Counted from the stretch's first letter, positions 39,500-52,387 are shown. The stretch is 64,000 nucleotides of DNA from Warburgia ugandensis (GCA_035236585.1 CP141136.1:53461136-53525135); one strand, 5' to 3'. Made by a program: numbers and translations. The notes: generated by a model from the letters alone, not told the origin.

Positions 39500-41270
39500 T
39501 ATTGGTCATCACTAAGAATGGACATCTAAGAATCACTGGGATTTAACTACTAGGGCCTGCTATAGGCTGGGTATCTAGGACAATCAAATCAACAGGGAAA
39601 TAAAACTGGTCCACTTGTATTAATACATCCTCAACCATACCATGAGGAATCTTAATTGATATATTAGCTTACTGCAATGTGGTGTTGGTTGGCTTAAGCT
39701 CACTAAGCCCTAGTTGCTCATAAATAGAATATGGCAATAGATTAACGCTAGCCTCTAAGTCAAGTAATGTCGTGTTTATAACATGATCTCTTATAATGCA
39801 AGAAATTGTAGGACATCCTCAATCTCTAACTTTTGGTGGGGTCTTGTGTTGAATTAAAGAGCTCACTTGCTCAGTGAGGAAGGCTTTCTTTTTTACATTA
39901 AGCTTTTGCTTTGTAGTGCAAAGCTCTTTAAGAAATTTAGCATAAGAAGAAATATCCTTTATAGCATTGAGTAATGGAATATTGATTTGTACATACTTAA
40001 ACACTTCCATTATCTCATTAAAATTTGTTCCTTTCTTAGCCTAGTTAAGTAATTATGGGAAGGGGGATTTAGGCATACAGGGTGCCTCCACTATAGGCTC
40101 AGAATGAGTATGAGATGTCTGTCTAATCTCTTTCTAATGTGTTTTAGTTGCCTCTTTCTCCTTTGCAGTTTCCTTAGCCTACCCTACTTTGTTATCGATC
40201 TGATGACTACTCCTAAGGGTGGTTATAAACTTGGCATGCTCATGAGGGTTAAGGTTTTGAGAACTTGACCCTGTCTCAAAGTGGCTCTTAGGGTTGGAGA
40301 TGGGTTGACTAAGGAACTGACCATTTCCTCTATTATGTAGTTCAGCTGACAATTGACTCACCTGCACCTCTAAATTGCCAATGGCTTGAGAGTTGACATT
40401 GCCTGAATGTCTACTCTCATTTTGCAATTGGTTTAAGGCCTTTTTAGTGTAACCATTATCTTTTGTAATTTTTTCAAGCATCGTAAGGATGTTTTCCTCT
40501 AAAGATGGCTTCTTTTATTGTTGAGATTGAAAGCCAAGTGGCTACTAATGAACTATAGTTTTAAGAGGAGAGTTTTGGACATGAGGATTTACGGATGGTT
40601 TTCCTTGGTGGTTATTCTTTGACCAAGACAAATTGGGATGCCTAGCCCATCCAAGGTTGTAGGTTTCAGAATATGAGTTCTTGCTAGGTTGGCAATATGC
40701 ATTCAATGCATTCGCCTGGTCAACAAGATAGTCATTCAACACTCTATTTGATAGACAAGATGAGGTGATATGGGATGAGCTAGAACATATAGCACAAACC
40801 TCTTGTGGAGGTTTTTGGGATAAAGTAGCAACCATGAAAGTTTCAAGCATGGTTTCAAGTTTGTCCATTCTTCCACCTAATTCTTCAGCTACAAAGTCAA
40901 ATTTATATACTCCTATCTCATAGAGACCCCCCTTCTTAGTGGGCTAGTTGATTCTTTCTCTCATATTTGAATAATCCTATTGCTGAGAATTATCAACCAC
41001 TGTCTAAAAGAATTCCCATGCCTCACTTTCATCCTTTAGCATAAGGGTCCCTCTACTCCCTGCATCTATCATTTGTCTATTTTGAGGTATCAATGCCGCA
41101 TAAAAGTATTAAACCTGCTGACATTTCTCAAATCTATGATGAAGGCATTTATACAATAGTTTATTCCATCATTCCCAACATTCATAATATTGTTCATTGT
41201 CACATTGTTGGAAATTGATAATTTCATGACGAAAGGCATTTGTTTTATGAATAGGGAAGAACTTGTTCAA
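39500..41270 (-). pseudogene. gag and aspartic protease region of the Athila/Tat-like element (fossil)
   Basis: Minus-strand translation, right to left. Near 41000-41250: gag capsid blocks KFFPIHKTNAFRHEIINF, HHRFEKCQQV and FYAALIPQNRQMIDA. At 40545-40868: CAICSSSSHITSSC, a zinc-knuckle-like motif, then YNLGWARHPNLSW. At 40179-40481: a linker. At 39819-40010: EVFKYVQINIPLLNAIKDI and YAKFLKELCTTKQKL, typical before the protease. Near 39530-39830: LLDLEASVNLLPYSIYEQLG, the protease core, and FYFPVDLIVLD. Order and identity are clear; it is broken in several places. Confidence 0.85.
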
Positions 41271-41284
41271 AAACTTGTTTTATG

Positions 41285-41790
41285 AATAGGAAACAGTAAA
41301 AAAAACCTCACCCCAGGTTCCCACGGTTCCCTCTTATATAGCTTTCCCTCCTTCTAAAGTCTTCACACCTTTGAATTTTGAGGAGTTAGTTTTCCACTAG
41401 GAAACTTCATCCTCATTCCAAATCTTATCCATGATCTCCTCTCCCCTTATTACAACTCTTTTTTTTTTCTTTTAGGAAACCATTCAATCTTGCTTTGTGA
41501 GTGATCTGGTTCATTCAATGCCCCCTTGGATAATTTGCACCGTTGATTAGCATTCAAACCATGATTTGTTTGATCTGCAAAATATAAGACTAGATTAGAA
41601 TCATCTAACCATACATTAAGCATATGATTAGCTCAAATGATCATCTAACCGTTAATTTTGATAATTTATGGTTGGACTGTCAATTTGAGCTAAATTTCCT
41701 ATTTTATCTAAAAATCATCAATTTGATGAGTTAGATCATCTAATTAAATGCTAAACTAGGGGTCTTTTGGCCAAAATTTAACACTTAACA
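41285..41790 (-). repeat. Right (5') LTR of the Athila/Tat-like element, short copy
   Basis: Closely matches 37142-37645, from AAACAGTAAAAAAA through CATGATCTCCTCTCCCCTTATTA-type blocks (in shorter shared runs) to GGCCAAAATTNAACACTTAACA. It abuts the gag region directly on its left. Confidence 0.85.
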
Positions 41791-41795
41791 GTATT

Positions 41796-43397
41796 TGTTA
41801 TCCTTTTAAGTTCCACCACTTAGTTTTTGGACACTTATTATGTTCACTACTAAGCCATGAATTTCTATTGCATTAGCAAAACCAATGCCAGCAGGAGACC
41901 TAAACCCTAGCAATACTTCTCCATTGTGGTTTCTCATAACAACTCCATAACCCACAAAACTAGCTATGCCTCTTGCCACACCCACTTGTGTTGAAGTATT
42001 TTCAAATGTTATTTTTCTTCTAATTCATTTATTAACAATCAAGATATTCCAATTTTTGTAGATCTCCTCCATTGAGTGGTCTTCAAAAGCCTTTAAATTC
42101 AAACCCACCTCATCCCTGCTCTAATAATTCTTTCAGGAATAATTTGTAGAGGACAATTTTTACCTTGAAAATTCCTCATATTCCTCTTTATCCATATAAT
42201 TTCATATAAGATCAAAAAATGGAAAGGCCATTACAATTTACATTTCTATGCAACACCTTTGATATTGCATTGTAAAATCATCCCATTGATTGAGTTTGAT
42301 AGCAACATTAGGATTTTGAATTACTAGCAAATTGACCACCACGGCTTTTTGGATTTCTAAACACTTAAGCATCAAGTAGTTCTTTGTTTCTAGATTATTT
42401 TGGCAAAGAACAGAAACTTTCTAAATCAAATCCCTCTGAATAAGGTTATTCTAAGGAAGGATGTAGTTATCCATACGTAGCTAAGACAACACAATGATGC
42501 TAAGTGTGATGGGTTGATTCTTTACTTCAAAGCAAACAAATCTTTTGTCTTGGATTAAGAACCAACTCAAGAAACAAAGTTTTACCAAAAACCATCATTA
42601 AAATTTGGAGCCAAATTTGCCTATTTTTCTATGATAAATTGAAAAAATTATTGTTAAGAACAACAATGAGATTTTCAATCATCTATTGTTCACAACATAA
42701 ATTCTTTTTGTTAAGGACCTAGAAGTTTCAACTTTTCTATGTTCCAACAATCTCCAAGAATTGATTCACTAGGCCATCTTTGTTGGTGGACATTTAGCAC
42801 AATCTTGCAAATCATGTCATCAACAGTTGATTTCCTATCCATTCATCTTCCAGAAACTTGTCATCGTGCCTTTTCTACTCACAAATCTCTAATGCTAAGT
42901 ATTTTTGGGATCAAACTCAGTGATGTCTACCCAAACTAATTTTCTTTATTTTCATTTCATCGTATCTGTTGTCTATTAGCCATCTCCAAAATTCAATGTA
43001 GCAATCACCAAATCTTCAGGAGATATACATGTCTTTGAGCCTTCAGATGTATATCTCATCTTTAGACTTAGGATATCATTTGCATATTGTAAATGTGATA
43101 TTCTAAGGTTCAAAATGATCATACCCAACTATATACCCCTATTCATTAGTTTGTTGAATGTCTTAATAATGATAAATAATGAAAGTCTCAAAGGGATCAC
43201 CCTAATGCAATCCCTGTGAGCTAAGGAAGAAACATTTGGATTCTCTTATTAATAATGATTAAGAATCTGCCTACCTTAAGGGATGATATAATACATCTAA
43301 CCCAAAGATGTGAGAAACCCTTATGTTTCATTAAATACTCTAGAACATTCTATTTTATTCTATCATATGCCTTTTCCAAATGAAGCTTAAGAATAGT
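41796..43397 (-). mobile_element. L1 LINE, RT to RNase H (left part of a split copy)
   Basis: Minus-strand reading. Near 43310-43390: ILKLHLEKAYDRIKWNVL, the first conserved RT block of plant L1, then HKGFSHLWVRCIISSLKVGR. Near 43080-43200 comes a degraded GLRQGDPLSPFLF region. Near 42350-42450, SVLCQNNLETKNYLMLKC corresponds to the zf-RVT zinc-binding block. Near 41840-42000, VGYGVVMRNHNGEVLLGF and SPAGIGFANAIEIHGL are the RNase H domain. Many stops; inactive. Directly at 43398 a large LTR interrupts it, and the L1 continues at 48196. Confidence 0.8.
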
Positions 43398-46300
43398 TGT
43401 AATGGCCCACATTTCTGAGAAATAAAAAAAATTTATATTTATAAATTATAAAAAAAAAATTAAGTCAATTAAGGATTATTATGGTGTAAAAGCGAGTTAA
43501 AATAAAGACAAAACAAATTTATTAATCATAACTCATTAAATAAATTGTGTGTGATCAGGATATAAGTACTAATAAAACTTTAATCTAGTAAGACTTGACG
43601 ACCTAAGCTAAATGTAGCTAAGCCATGCCAATTACAACTTGTCAAGGTGAGGTCTAGACTTCAAGTCACCTCCCTAACAATTTTTAAGCAGAAAATCACA
43701 TTTTATGTTATTTTATTAATTATTTATTTAATTAGTATGAATTTTACATGTGGACAAGTCATATAAGGAAACCCACATGGTGAAGGATGGTTTCCATATA
43801 AACAAAACATCTAAAGATATTATTGCCAAAGCATGACTCTAAGTAAACCATTGGATGGTGATCCAAGGGTTATAAAATAAAAGAGACCAATAGAGAAGAG
43901 TTGCAGATGTGAACCGTTGGATAACAATCCAATGATTGAGAATAAATAAAGAAATTAATGTTAAAAGAATTACAAACCTGCAATGACTTGGAAAATGAAC
44001 ACATGGTAAGAATCCAAAAATTGTAACAACTTTAATGATAAAGGCTTTACAAAGGGAAACTTTTATAAAAGGGATCTTGAGATAGGAAACTAAGCCTTTT
44101 CATGCATGAAATAGACAGAGGGAAAAGGAGTGCGTGAGACATATAAAGAAAAAGGAAGAGAAGATAGGAGGAAAAGCTTAGATTTGTAGTTTTTCCTCAG
44201 ATCAATTAGAAGCAAAATGATTGGGTTTGAACGAAATTGCATTTTGAGGTAGGGAATCTTGATCTAGACCACAATTTTATTTTGAAAATAAAATGTATCG
44301 ATCTTTGTCGATTATGTTTGGATGTAATTGTAATAAAATTTCCTTAGATATGAAGGCATATGTGTTTGATGGATTCATAGATGATAAGCATGTGATAATT
44401 GTTGAGTACTTTGATACAAAGTTAACACATGATTTGTGAATGCATACTCAAGTTGAAATTTCTATGATATAATATCTAGATATAGACGCATGATGCCATT
44501 ACATGTTATAATTGAGTTTTTCTTAAATTTTAATTTAGTATTAAGGCATGATGTAGTGATAAAGATTGAAAGCATGTTTTTCTTGATTTTTAGTTAGGGA
44601 ATTTATGCCTAATTCATATGGTTGTGTACAAATAGAAATTTCTAATTTTAGATCTACAAATTTTTGCATGATCTTTTTATCTTATATAATTAGTTCTTTC
44701 CTTAATCTTCTTTTTGGGGTATTAACATATAAAACAGGCATGGACAGTTGAGATTGAAATTTGGCTTTTTATTTCAGTATTGAGAATTGACGCATAATAC
44801 TCTTGTTGAGTAATATTTCACTATGGATTGGTTAATTGCATGCAAAGATCTAATTGATAAAATTCTACACACAAATTGCTGCACACATATGATGTCACAA
44901 ACAGCATAAAAGTTCATTATATTTGACTCTTATTCAATTTCATATACTTGATTTTATAAGAGATACAACAAGGATTGGTTAATTAACGTGATACGCATCA
45001 AACTAACCAGTTGGTGCATGTCATGTGAGACATAGAGTCGCACCATACCCAAATAAAACTCAGAGGTATGACGCTAAGATCAAGTATATGGTATCAAACC
45101 AGAGGTTTGACACTATGATCAAGCATGCATATGGCACTAATCAAATGCATGGCTATAATAGATACGGCTGGGATTAAGCATATAGTATCAAACTATACAC
45201 AAGCATTTGATCTCTAATTCATGCATAAGCATGATAAATATCGAGTCACGCATATGTAGGATGGATACCAAGACATGCAACAAACATAATTATATTTAAT
45301 ATTCTTATCATCTTAGCACATTTAAAGCACTTTATAAAACAATTGATGTTGTTAGACTCCAAACATGCACTGGCATGATTGGATAGCAAACCAAACTTAA
45401 ATACGTTGGAATACAAATCCCAAGTAAATGAAATCTTGGTGTACTTCAAAGATACATTTAAAGCATGGTCCACATGCTTTTATTCTTGTTCTTTATCTCT
45501 TATTTAGCTGGTAAGAAAGATTACGATGAACATCACGCTATCAAAGGTAAGGCCGTTATGTTCCTTATTCTAAAATATGTATTAAAATGCTATTTAGTGA
45601 AGTAATGAGAATGGTTCCATGTGAGAAGCCACTATTCAATAAGGCCCACTTACAAGACCAAAGTGACCAAATTTCTTCATGGGAGACCAATATAGGTAGG
45701 TGCTATTGTTTGACATCTATTGAGTGAACTTAGCCTTCCGATCATGTTCATGTCCACTATAGTGTTTCAGTTTTCAAAAGAAGGAAATGGTATTCTGACT
45801 ATAATTTATGGCCAAAAGAAAGTGACAACAATCCGTGCAAAGGCACAATAGGTAAACTATATGCATATACGTTAGTAAATATCTATAAGGGGCTAGGGTA
45901 TGATACACCAGCACAAACCAACTACACCATGCAATTGACAATATGCATGGGTGTGGCTGCTGGACTTGGTAGTTGTATCATGCACCGAGAAATTTGTGAA
46001 GATACAAATTATCCATCATGTAAGAACTTTTAAATTGTTAACTACAATTTTTTATTTGTAATCAGGCGCATCAAGCTATGATTATATATTTTAAATTATA
46101 AAGTAATTATTTGTATATGACCATGATGATTTCCTAATGTACTAAGTATAAAGCTATGTACATGATATGTATGTAAAGTAGTACTCAAGAAAATGAGTAC
46201 CAAATTTAATAAATAAATAAATAAGATTATATGTACCCAAACATCCCTAGCACCAAATGCACTATGCACGGATCATGGGTAGGTACATGGCATACTGGAC

Positions 46301-48195
46301 TTCGCAAATGCAACAAATACTCACAATAATCAAGCACATGGCGCATAGAACTAAATAGATTTTTCTTCTTCCAAACTATACGGGAGTGAACACTGCCCCG
46401 CATCTCAGCATCGAGTGGTGCTACATGCATGATAACAAACAGCATTGTCATATAAGCATCAGTCAGCACCATGCAAGGTGAATTGAGCTGAGTATACTAT
46501 GTACCGAAATCAGCAAAACTTGTAATACTCAATGCACGGAGCTACGCTTAGTACAATTAACACACCAAGTATAGCATATAGTTAACTACTTGTATTTCTA
46601 ACATTCAGTATGATGTATAGCTTTATGGGTCATCAAACGGTCTTCAAAATATTAAAACTCATGACAAGTGTTTTTCATTTTAGATGAATGATTCGGATGG
46701 TAATGTTTGATTTCACTGAACCATAATTGAAATTTTAAACAGTACAATTGAATATGAGAGTAGTGCTTAAGCATGTTTTGAATAAAGTTTAGTTTTGAAT
46801 CTTTATTACAAAATGTTCGGTTGGTACACACACATGTATATATTTGTATGATACTTTTAAATTATCATAAAATCATTTGTTTTGATAGTACATATGATGG
46901 TAACTATGGATCATTTGATAGTACATGAGTACTTATCCTTCCATTGGAATTGATTATCATTCTTGTTCTAATTAAGGTATAGCATTTCTATCAATGATTT
47001 TGAAATTATTATCAATAGAATCATGCACTATTATATTCTGATTAGTTTGAAAATAATTTTGGCACGACATGTAGAATTATTGACATTTCGGATTAATTAA
47101 CTATAAAAGTTATACATATGTTATGTATTAGGTGGAATAGGAGATCCTGGCTACTTATTAGCATGCATTTTGTATAATTTCACACTGTTGTACACATACA
47201 TTTGAATAAGAAATTAGGAGGCTCTTAAGAGTTGATCCTGGCTCAAGGATATTATATCAAATCCCACAGTTACTATACTATGAAGTCAGTTGGCCACTAA
47301 CTTCTAAGCAGGTACCAGCCTATAATAGGCATGTTTGATGAGGGTATGTTACATGGGAGGACTACCCTTGTATAGGATTGATCCGACTATCCCATGTAGT
47401 AGGTGTAGTTAGTGTGGTCCCCAGTAATGAACACAGCTTGAAATTTTGGTTTTGGTGTGTGTATAGTCAACCTAATATTTTGTTTGAATATGCCAATGCT
47501 TGTGGCAAGATACTAAGTGCCATTTAGTTATAGATTTATTTTTGAATGGATTGATTGATGAATTAATCATTCAATGAATATGGATTGAATTTGACTCAGA
47601 TCTTTATATGCATTTGATATTACTTGCATTATCCAATATTATGTTATTTTGATTATTACGTAATTGTTTGATATGAATTGAGAGGTCGCAATGTGGCATT
47701 GACATGTTTGATAGTATATGTATACAATTTCAACAAAAAAAACTTGCATAGCACGATTTTCAGAGTTTTTGGCTAGTTTAGATTCTCTACTAGGTAATTT
47801 ATATTACTCACCAAACCACCCTACAAGTGAAGGGCAGAAGGAAAAGCTTGAGATTGACATGAAGGAGATTGAGTAAACTTGGAGTTTCAAAGTATGAAGA
47901 ATTAGAAATAGTTTTACGTTATTTGAAAACGTTAGTCAAATTGTAACAAATTATAACATTTGAACTTTATATTGTGATTTAACTTAGCAGGTCTTGACTG
48001 GCTAAAAAAGATGAACTATTACTTTGAAATATATTGTGGAGATTTATTTGACGTACTTGAGCTAGAAGAAGTAGTCAAAATCTATTATTATATGTAGAGT
48101 TGAATAAATAAAATAAAATAAATTCAAGGATTGATCCTAACAAATTTTCAAAAATATTTAATAAAATTTTATTTATAAAAACCCAGGACGTCACA
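43398..48195 (+). mobile_element. Large solo LTR, 4.8 kb, with ATAGT target duplication
   Basis: Begins TGTAATGGCCCACATTTC and ends AAAACCCAGGACGTCACA. ATAGT occurs at 43393-43397 and 48196-48200. The host L1 reads continuously across the junction once this segment is set aside, which independently fixes both ends. There is no internal gag-pol and no direct repeat of its start near its end, so it is a solo LTR (or a non-coding element) rather than a full element. The start matches the complemented right end of the 21080-25748 copy. A purine-rich stretch at 44100-44180 corresponds to T/C-rich stretches in the minus-oriented siblings. Transcription signals were not identified with confidence. 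Confidence 0.85.
45059..45137. repeat. 39-bp tandem duplication inside the large LTR
   Basis: CAGAGGTATGACGCTAAGAT at 45061 and CAGAGGTTTGACACTATGAT at 45100, each followed by CAAG and a TATGG stretch. Confidence 0.8.
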
Positions 48196-48290
48196 ATAGT
48201 TCCTTGTGATTTTGAGTTTATAAGGTGAGTTAGAACCTCAATATCAATTAGTGACTCATCCATGATTCATCAATGGGAATTGACGCAAAT
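48196..48290 (-). mobile_element. L1 LINE, RT start (right part of the split copy)
   Basis: Minus-strand translation SLIDIEVLTHLINSKSQGT runs into the LTR junction and continues in sense as ILKLHLEKAYDR at 43390, matching the plant L1 layout in which this block is preceded by a helix with E-x-x-x-x-L-x-x-x-x-x-x-x-G. Upstream L1 sequence may extend to about 48420 but is too decayed to call. Confidence 0.75.
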
Positions 48291-49099
48291 TGTTGGAGCA
48301 ATATGATGACATCCATGTCTTATTATTTTCAACCACATTTACACGGAATCCCTACAATATTACCTAAGGTTCTTATTATCATCTCATGATTAACTTACCC
48401 AATCTTGTCATCAAATGACTTACTTAAATAAAGTACCCTATACTGTATAATTGGCACATGATAAGATAGAAATGTGCTACTTTATTAATAAGAAAGATAA
48501 TAAAGATTACATAAATAACTGATGGCAATTGAGGGATTTATAACTCCAACAAACTCATGTGTAGCAAATAGCTATGCCATACAATAGGTTCTTCCATGTG
48601 GGAGGAGCTTGAAAGGCCTTCAAGGTGAGCAACTTCTATCTCTAATCAACCTATTTCTTCATCTTTTATTCAAGAGGAGAAAGAAGGTAAACTTAATTGG
48701 TGTCCAAATGGGGAACTTTCTAATTAAGATATTATGTGCGTGTGTGTGTGCGCGCGCACGTGCGTGTGCGTGTGTGCGTATAATAGAATTTTGAGATCAC
48801 CTACTATTCTCTTAGAAAAACATCATGGATATTTGGAAATTTTATTATAAGCAAATTTCTTTCTCATGGGTCATGCCCAATTTATTTGATCAGCTATTTA
48901 ACCAATAGGAAGCAATGAGATTCTAGTCAAGGGAAAAGATACTATGGATCTACAATTTCTTGGAAATCATTTAAAACTTTGGATCGAGTATAATAGGATT
49001 TGCTCTAAGTGTATTAAAAGACCCATCAAGGTACTCAAGGAGAAAATTTTCTACTTCTAATTAAGCCTCAATCTCAAAGGATTTCAAAAAATACTTTAT
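48291..49099. other. Intergenic with a TG/CG tract
   Basis: No gene recognised. An alternating purine-pyrimidine tract (TG, CG and CA steps) spans 48735-48779. The last 200 bases may be a decayed upstream part of the L1 RNase H remnant that follows. Confidence 0.5.
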
Positions 49100-49590
49100 C
49101 AATTGTATAATTAGGAAATGAATGGAGCTATCAAGGTCTATATCATCAAAGGAGAAACACAAACTTAATTGGAGTGTTCCTCCACAAGAATTTTTCAAAC
49201 TAATCTTAGATGGGCATACTACGGTAATGCTAATCCTTCCAGTTTTGCAAGCCTTCTTCAAAGCTCTAATAGTGACATAATTTTTTATTATTTGGACCAT
49301 TGTGATGGAGGGACTCAAATGAGGCGAAGCTACTCTCCGTCATTACTAGTGAATATTTGGAGAGAATCCATTTCTCACCCATTAACTATGGAAGGTGATT
49401 AATCAATCATCATTGGATAGGCAAGATCTCATAAGATTATTCCTTAGCATTTCTAGTCGTTAGTGGATAAAATCAAAGTTGATATTAGAGAAGGTAGCAT
49501 TTTGTTTCAATCCCTTCGATTTGCTAACTCAAAAGTGGATGAGATAACAAGGGAAAATGTTGTTCTTGATCATCATCATATTAGGCAATA
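49100..49590 (+). mobile_element. L1 LINE RNase H remnant (+)
   Basis: Plus-strand translation shows NWSVPPQEFFKLILDG, then SSNSDIIFYYLDHCDGGT, NIWRESISHPLTMEGD, VDKIKVDIREGSILFQSL and FANSKVDEITRENVVLDH. This is the full order of a plant L1-type RNase H (RVT_3) domain: a first Asp strand, a glycine-rich turn, an acidic EGD block and a final N-x-x-A/V-D-x-x-A block. Frame changes occur between blocks. It lies in the opposite orientation to the L1 at 41.8-48.3 kb, so it is a separate insertion. No RT was found upstream. Confidence 0.78.
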
Positions 49591-50871
49591 TGATAACGTT
49601 AATACGACAGTGTTTTGGATCTATATATAATTGGACTTCTTTACTTTAGATAGTTGATTTTATATCTCCTTGATCTGTCTAATAAAATCATCAAGTACCA
49701 TTCAAAGTAAAATCTTTAGATCCCGTCTAGCTAGAGAGTGAATGACCAAATCTATCATGTCAAGAAAAGACCCATGATAGGAAAACAAGAAGCCATTCAA
49801 AGGCTTTATCATAGAGAAAGAAAAGATGTTGTGAAGCAAAACTGCCATAGCTAACAAATCTATTAGCAAGCGAAGTGGAAGTAGAATTTTAATGTAAATT
49901 CCCATATCTATAATATGTAAATATGGACTGACTAGATCATGATCTAAAAACCCAAAAACTTGACTCGACTTGAAAACGTACTGAGTAGAGTATTCAAATA
50001 TAAACTTGAAAATACTCAAATATTATATCATTTTAAATTTAGTAACAAAAGAAAAAGAAGATCTTAAATCAGTGCAATAAAAATTAAAGGTTTACATATT
50101 CCCGTTTCAACTTTTGGATAAACATATCGAGCACAAATTACTTCTAGTTAAATTGATCTAAATGAATAAGTAAATTAAACTGATTAACATTATTATTATG
50201 AAAACTATATGTTGCATGTTCATATTGGAAATGAGTAGCTCAAAAAAATAGTAGTTTGAATTATTTGAATGATTCAAACCATGCAAGTTGTAGGTTGACT
50301 TATTTATTAGGAATGAACTAAAACTCAGACCATTGATAGTTCTAAGCCCTTCATTCTAGTCTCTAGCTAATAGACCAAAACTATCATTCGATCTAAATCA
50401 TCTATCCTTTTTATCCCTTCTTAGATAGCCCATGCCTCAAACTTCTCCTACTTATAATACCAACTCCTAAGTAAGACTCTCCTAATGTCATAGTTCAAAA
50501 ACAATTGTAAGAAAATCTTAATAACTAAAGGTTTTGACATCATGATCTTATGCAATTCCAGGGGTTACATATCTAATGAGTTCGCATACGTCTAAATTTT
50601 CTTGTTGGAAATTGAAACATATTGTAGACATCAATTTAGGTTTTGGTTTTGACTTGTAGACATGTCAAGAAATGCATCCAAAAGGACTACCTTTGTAAAC
50701 TCATGGGTTGTTGGCTTTATGCATTTCCCATTTTAAACTTTAAGTCTTTGTGCCTTTAAAACCCTACATGAGATAAGTAGGATGGTAATATTAGAAATTG
50801 GACGTATGTATGTATGTATGTATGTATGTATGTATGTATGTATGTATGTATGTATGTATGTATGTATGTAT

Positions 50872-50913
<42 letters not shown>

Positions 50914-52185
50914 TGTATATTATATGCTATCATATGGGTTTGGCCTAAATTAAAGTGATCTAATAAGTTTAAGGTTAAATTGGTCATAGTCATCTCAAAA
51001 GGTATGGTTTTATTATGTGTAGATACCTAATCTCTAATTTCTATTTTATGATGGGTTAAAATAAGAAATAAGGAAAGGAGATACAGTTATAAATGACTAT
51101 GGTCTCCAAATTGTACGTATGATTCTTTTTTTACATCCCATCATCAAAAAAGAGGAAATACCATTTTCCAGAAAGGTCATACACATTAGTTTGGAAGATT
51201 ATGAACTGCAAGACTCAGGGATCACATCTGGCTTCATGGATTCAGGTACACTTCCGCATCTAGTCTATTATTCTTGATGATTTTTCGTGGAGGACCTTGG
51301 TGTGATGAAGAAATATTCATCAATAAAGAATATTACAATAGGTAAATTTTAAATTATTTCATCTTATAGGGATCGATGGCAATTTAGGCCCAAAGAAAGG
51401 GAAAATTTGAGGATACATTAGACCAAGAAGAAGAAGATGACATTAGGAAAAAAAAAGGAAATGGTAAAGAAGAAAATAAAAATAATAGGAGATGTTCAAA
51501 GATAATGAACATGTAATTTTTGTACCAGGATAGAAAGAATTCCACTGCAGAAGCTTGAGGAAAGAAACCAAAGTGAACATGACTAATTTGCTGTTGAATT
51601 TTTCAACTAGAATAGGTATGCAAACAACCTGAAACACGTCGATTTAACATGACTCAGTCAAATCAAGTTGAAAACTTGCTAAAAGGTTGGAAAGTACTTG
51701 AGAAAAGTGAGTTGTATAACAACTTAACCCAATCTATTTCAAGTGAAGTTAACTTGGATGAGTTCTCAAGCTGACTGAGAGTTTTTGTTTGGCGCTGAAA
51801 GTAGGCAAGAAGGTATTCTGGAAAAAGGCTGAAGGATATTTTGAAAATAAATGGAATGGTATTTTGAGAATAACTAGAATGGCGTTTTGAGGATAATGAA
51901 AAGTAGCGGCTAGATTTATATATAGCAAAAGACGGAATTCCTCAACTAACGTGAAAATTATCTGTTATTGTCATTTCACACAATCTTCCCACCTTCTCCC
52001 ATCTCTCTCTCCAACTCACACTCGCACACGTGCACCCTGTCCCTGACTAATAGTAGTAAAAGATAAAGAAAATTAATTGCCTAAGAATTGATTTCGAAAC
52101 TGTAGGCCAGCAAGCTAGCTTGATTACTACTCATATGTATGCTCTTTCAAGGATTTGCGCATCATAGCTTGATTATACCTATATG
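49591..52185. other. Intergenic, no gene recognised
   Basis: AT-rich, no supported gene. It contains a compound microsatellite at 50804-50912. At 51831-51905 it has AATGGTATTTTGAGAATAA and AATGGCGTTTTGAGGATAA, inverted relatives of the CTCAAAATG blocks of the tandem repeat at 6.5-10.7 kb. A TC-rich patch lies at 51987-52030. Confidence 0.5.
50804..50912. repeat. Compound microsatellite (GTAT)17-(CA)12-(TA)9
   Basis: Three repeat types follow without spacers. The tetranucleotide is the same as the one at 6411-6487. Confidence 0.95.
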
Positions 52186-52205
52186 CTTTGGTAAGGACTG
52201 CCAAT

Positions 52206-52387
52206 AAAAGGGCAGCCCGGTACACGAAGCTTCCACCTATGTAGGGTCTAGGGAAGGGTCGGACCACAAGGGCCTATAGTATGTAGCGTGTTACCTTATA
52301 TTTTTTGCAAGAAGCTGTTTCCACGCCTTAAACCTGTGACCTCAAGGTCACATGACGACAACTTTTACCATTGCGCTAAGGCTCCCC
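52206..52387 (-). mobile_element. Au-type SINE (tRNA-derived), 182 bp, with target duplication
   Basis: The complement begins GGGGAGCCTTAGCGCAATGG (pol III A box, TTAGCGCAATGG), has a B-box region (AGGTTTAAGGC, decayed from GGTTCGAGTCC) and continues TGGAAACAGCTTCTTGC, CCTTGTGGTCCGACCCTTCC, AAGCTTCGTGTACCGGGC and TGCCCTTTTATT. This is the published Au SINE layout and length (about 180 bp), a family widespread in flowering plants. An imperfect duplication of about 20 bp flanks it (core AGGACTGCCAAT at 52194-52205 and 52396-52407). The preserved body implies moderate age; the B box is probably too decayed for transcription. Confidence 0.93.

Larger units (their letters stand above)
35741..41790 (-). 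mobile_element. Athila/Tat-like Ty3/gypsy derivative with GTATT target duplication
   Basis: Target duplication GTATT lies at 35736-35740 and 41791-41795. The left LTR is 35741-37645 and the right LTR, much shorter, is about 41285-41790; both end in TTAACA on the plus strand. The purine-rich GGTTGGGGGGTG (complement) next to the left LTR is the polypurine tract, which sets minus orientation. Inside, gag and protease are recognisable. A block near 39190-39260, complemented CTGGGAGGCAACCTAAGG and ATTGGGGACAATGTTT, is typical of the region after pol in Athila/Tat elements. Most of pol is absent and the rest is broken in several places; it is a fossil, non-autonomous copy. The unequal LTRs prevent a good age estimate, but shared stretches show moderate divergence. 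Confidence 0.82.

Noticed and set aside
49702-50019. 105-codon minus-strand frame with hydrophobic segments
   Set aside because: No recognisable domain, no promoter context, and composition like the surrounding AT-rich DNA; chance open frame is the simplest explanation.
50733-50993. Frame with HTYIHTYI repeats, also at 6351-6569
   Set aside because: It is the translation of the TATG/GTAT tetranucleotide repeat.
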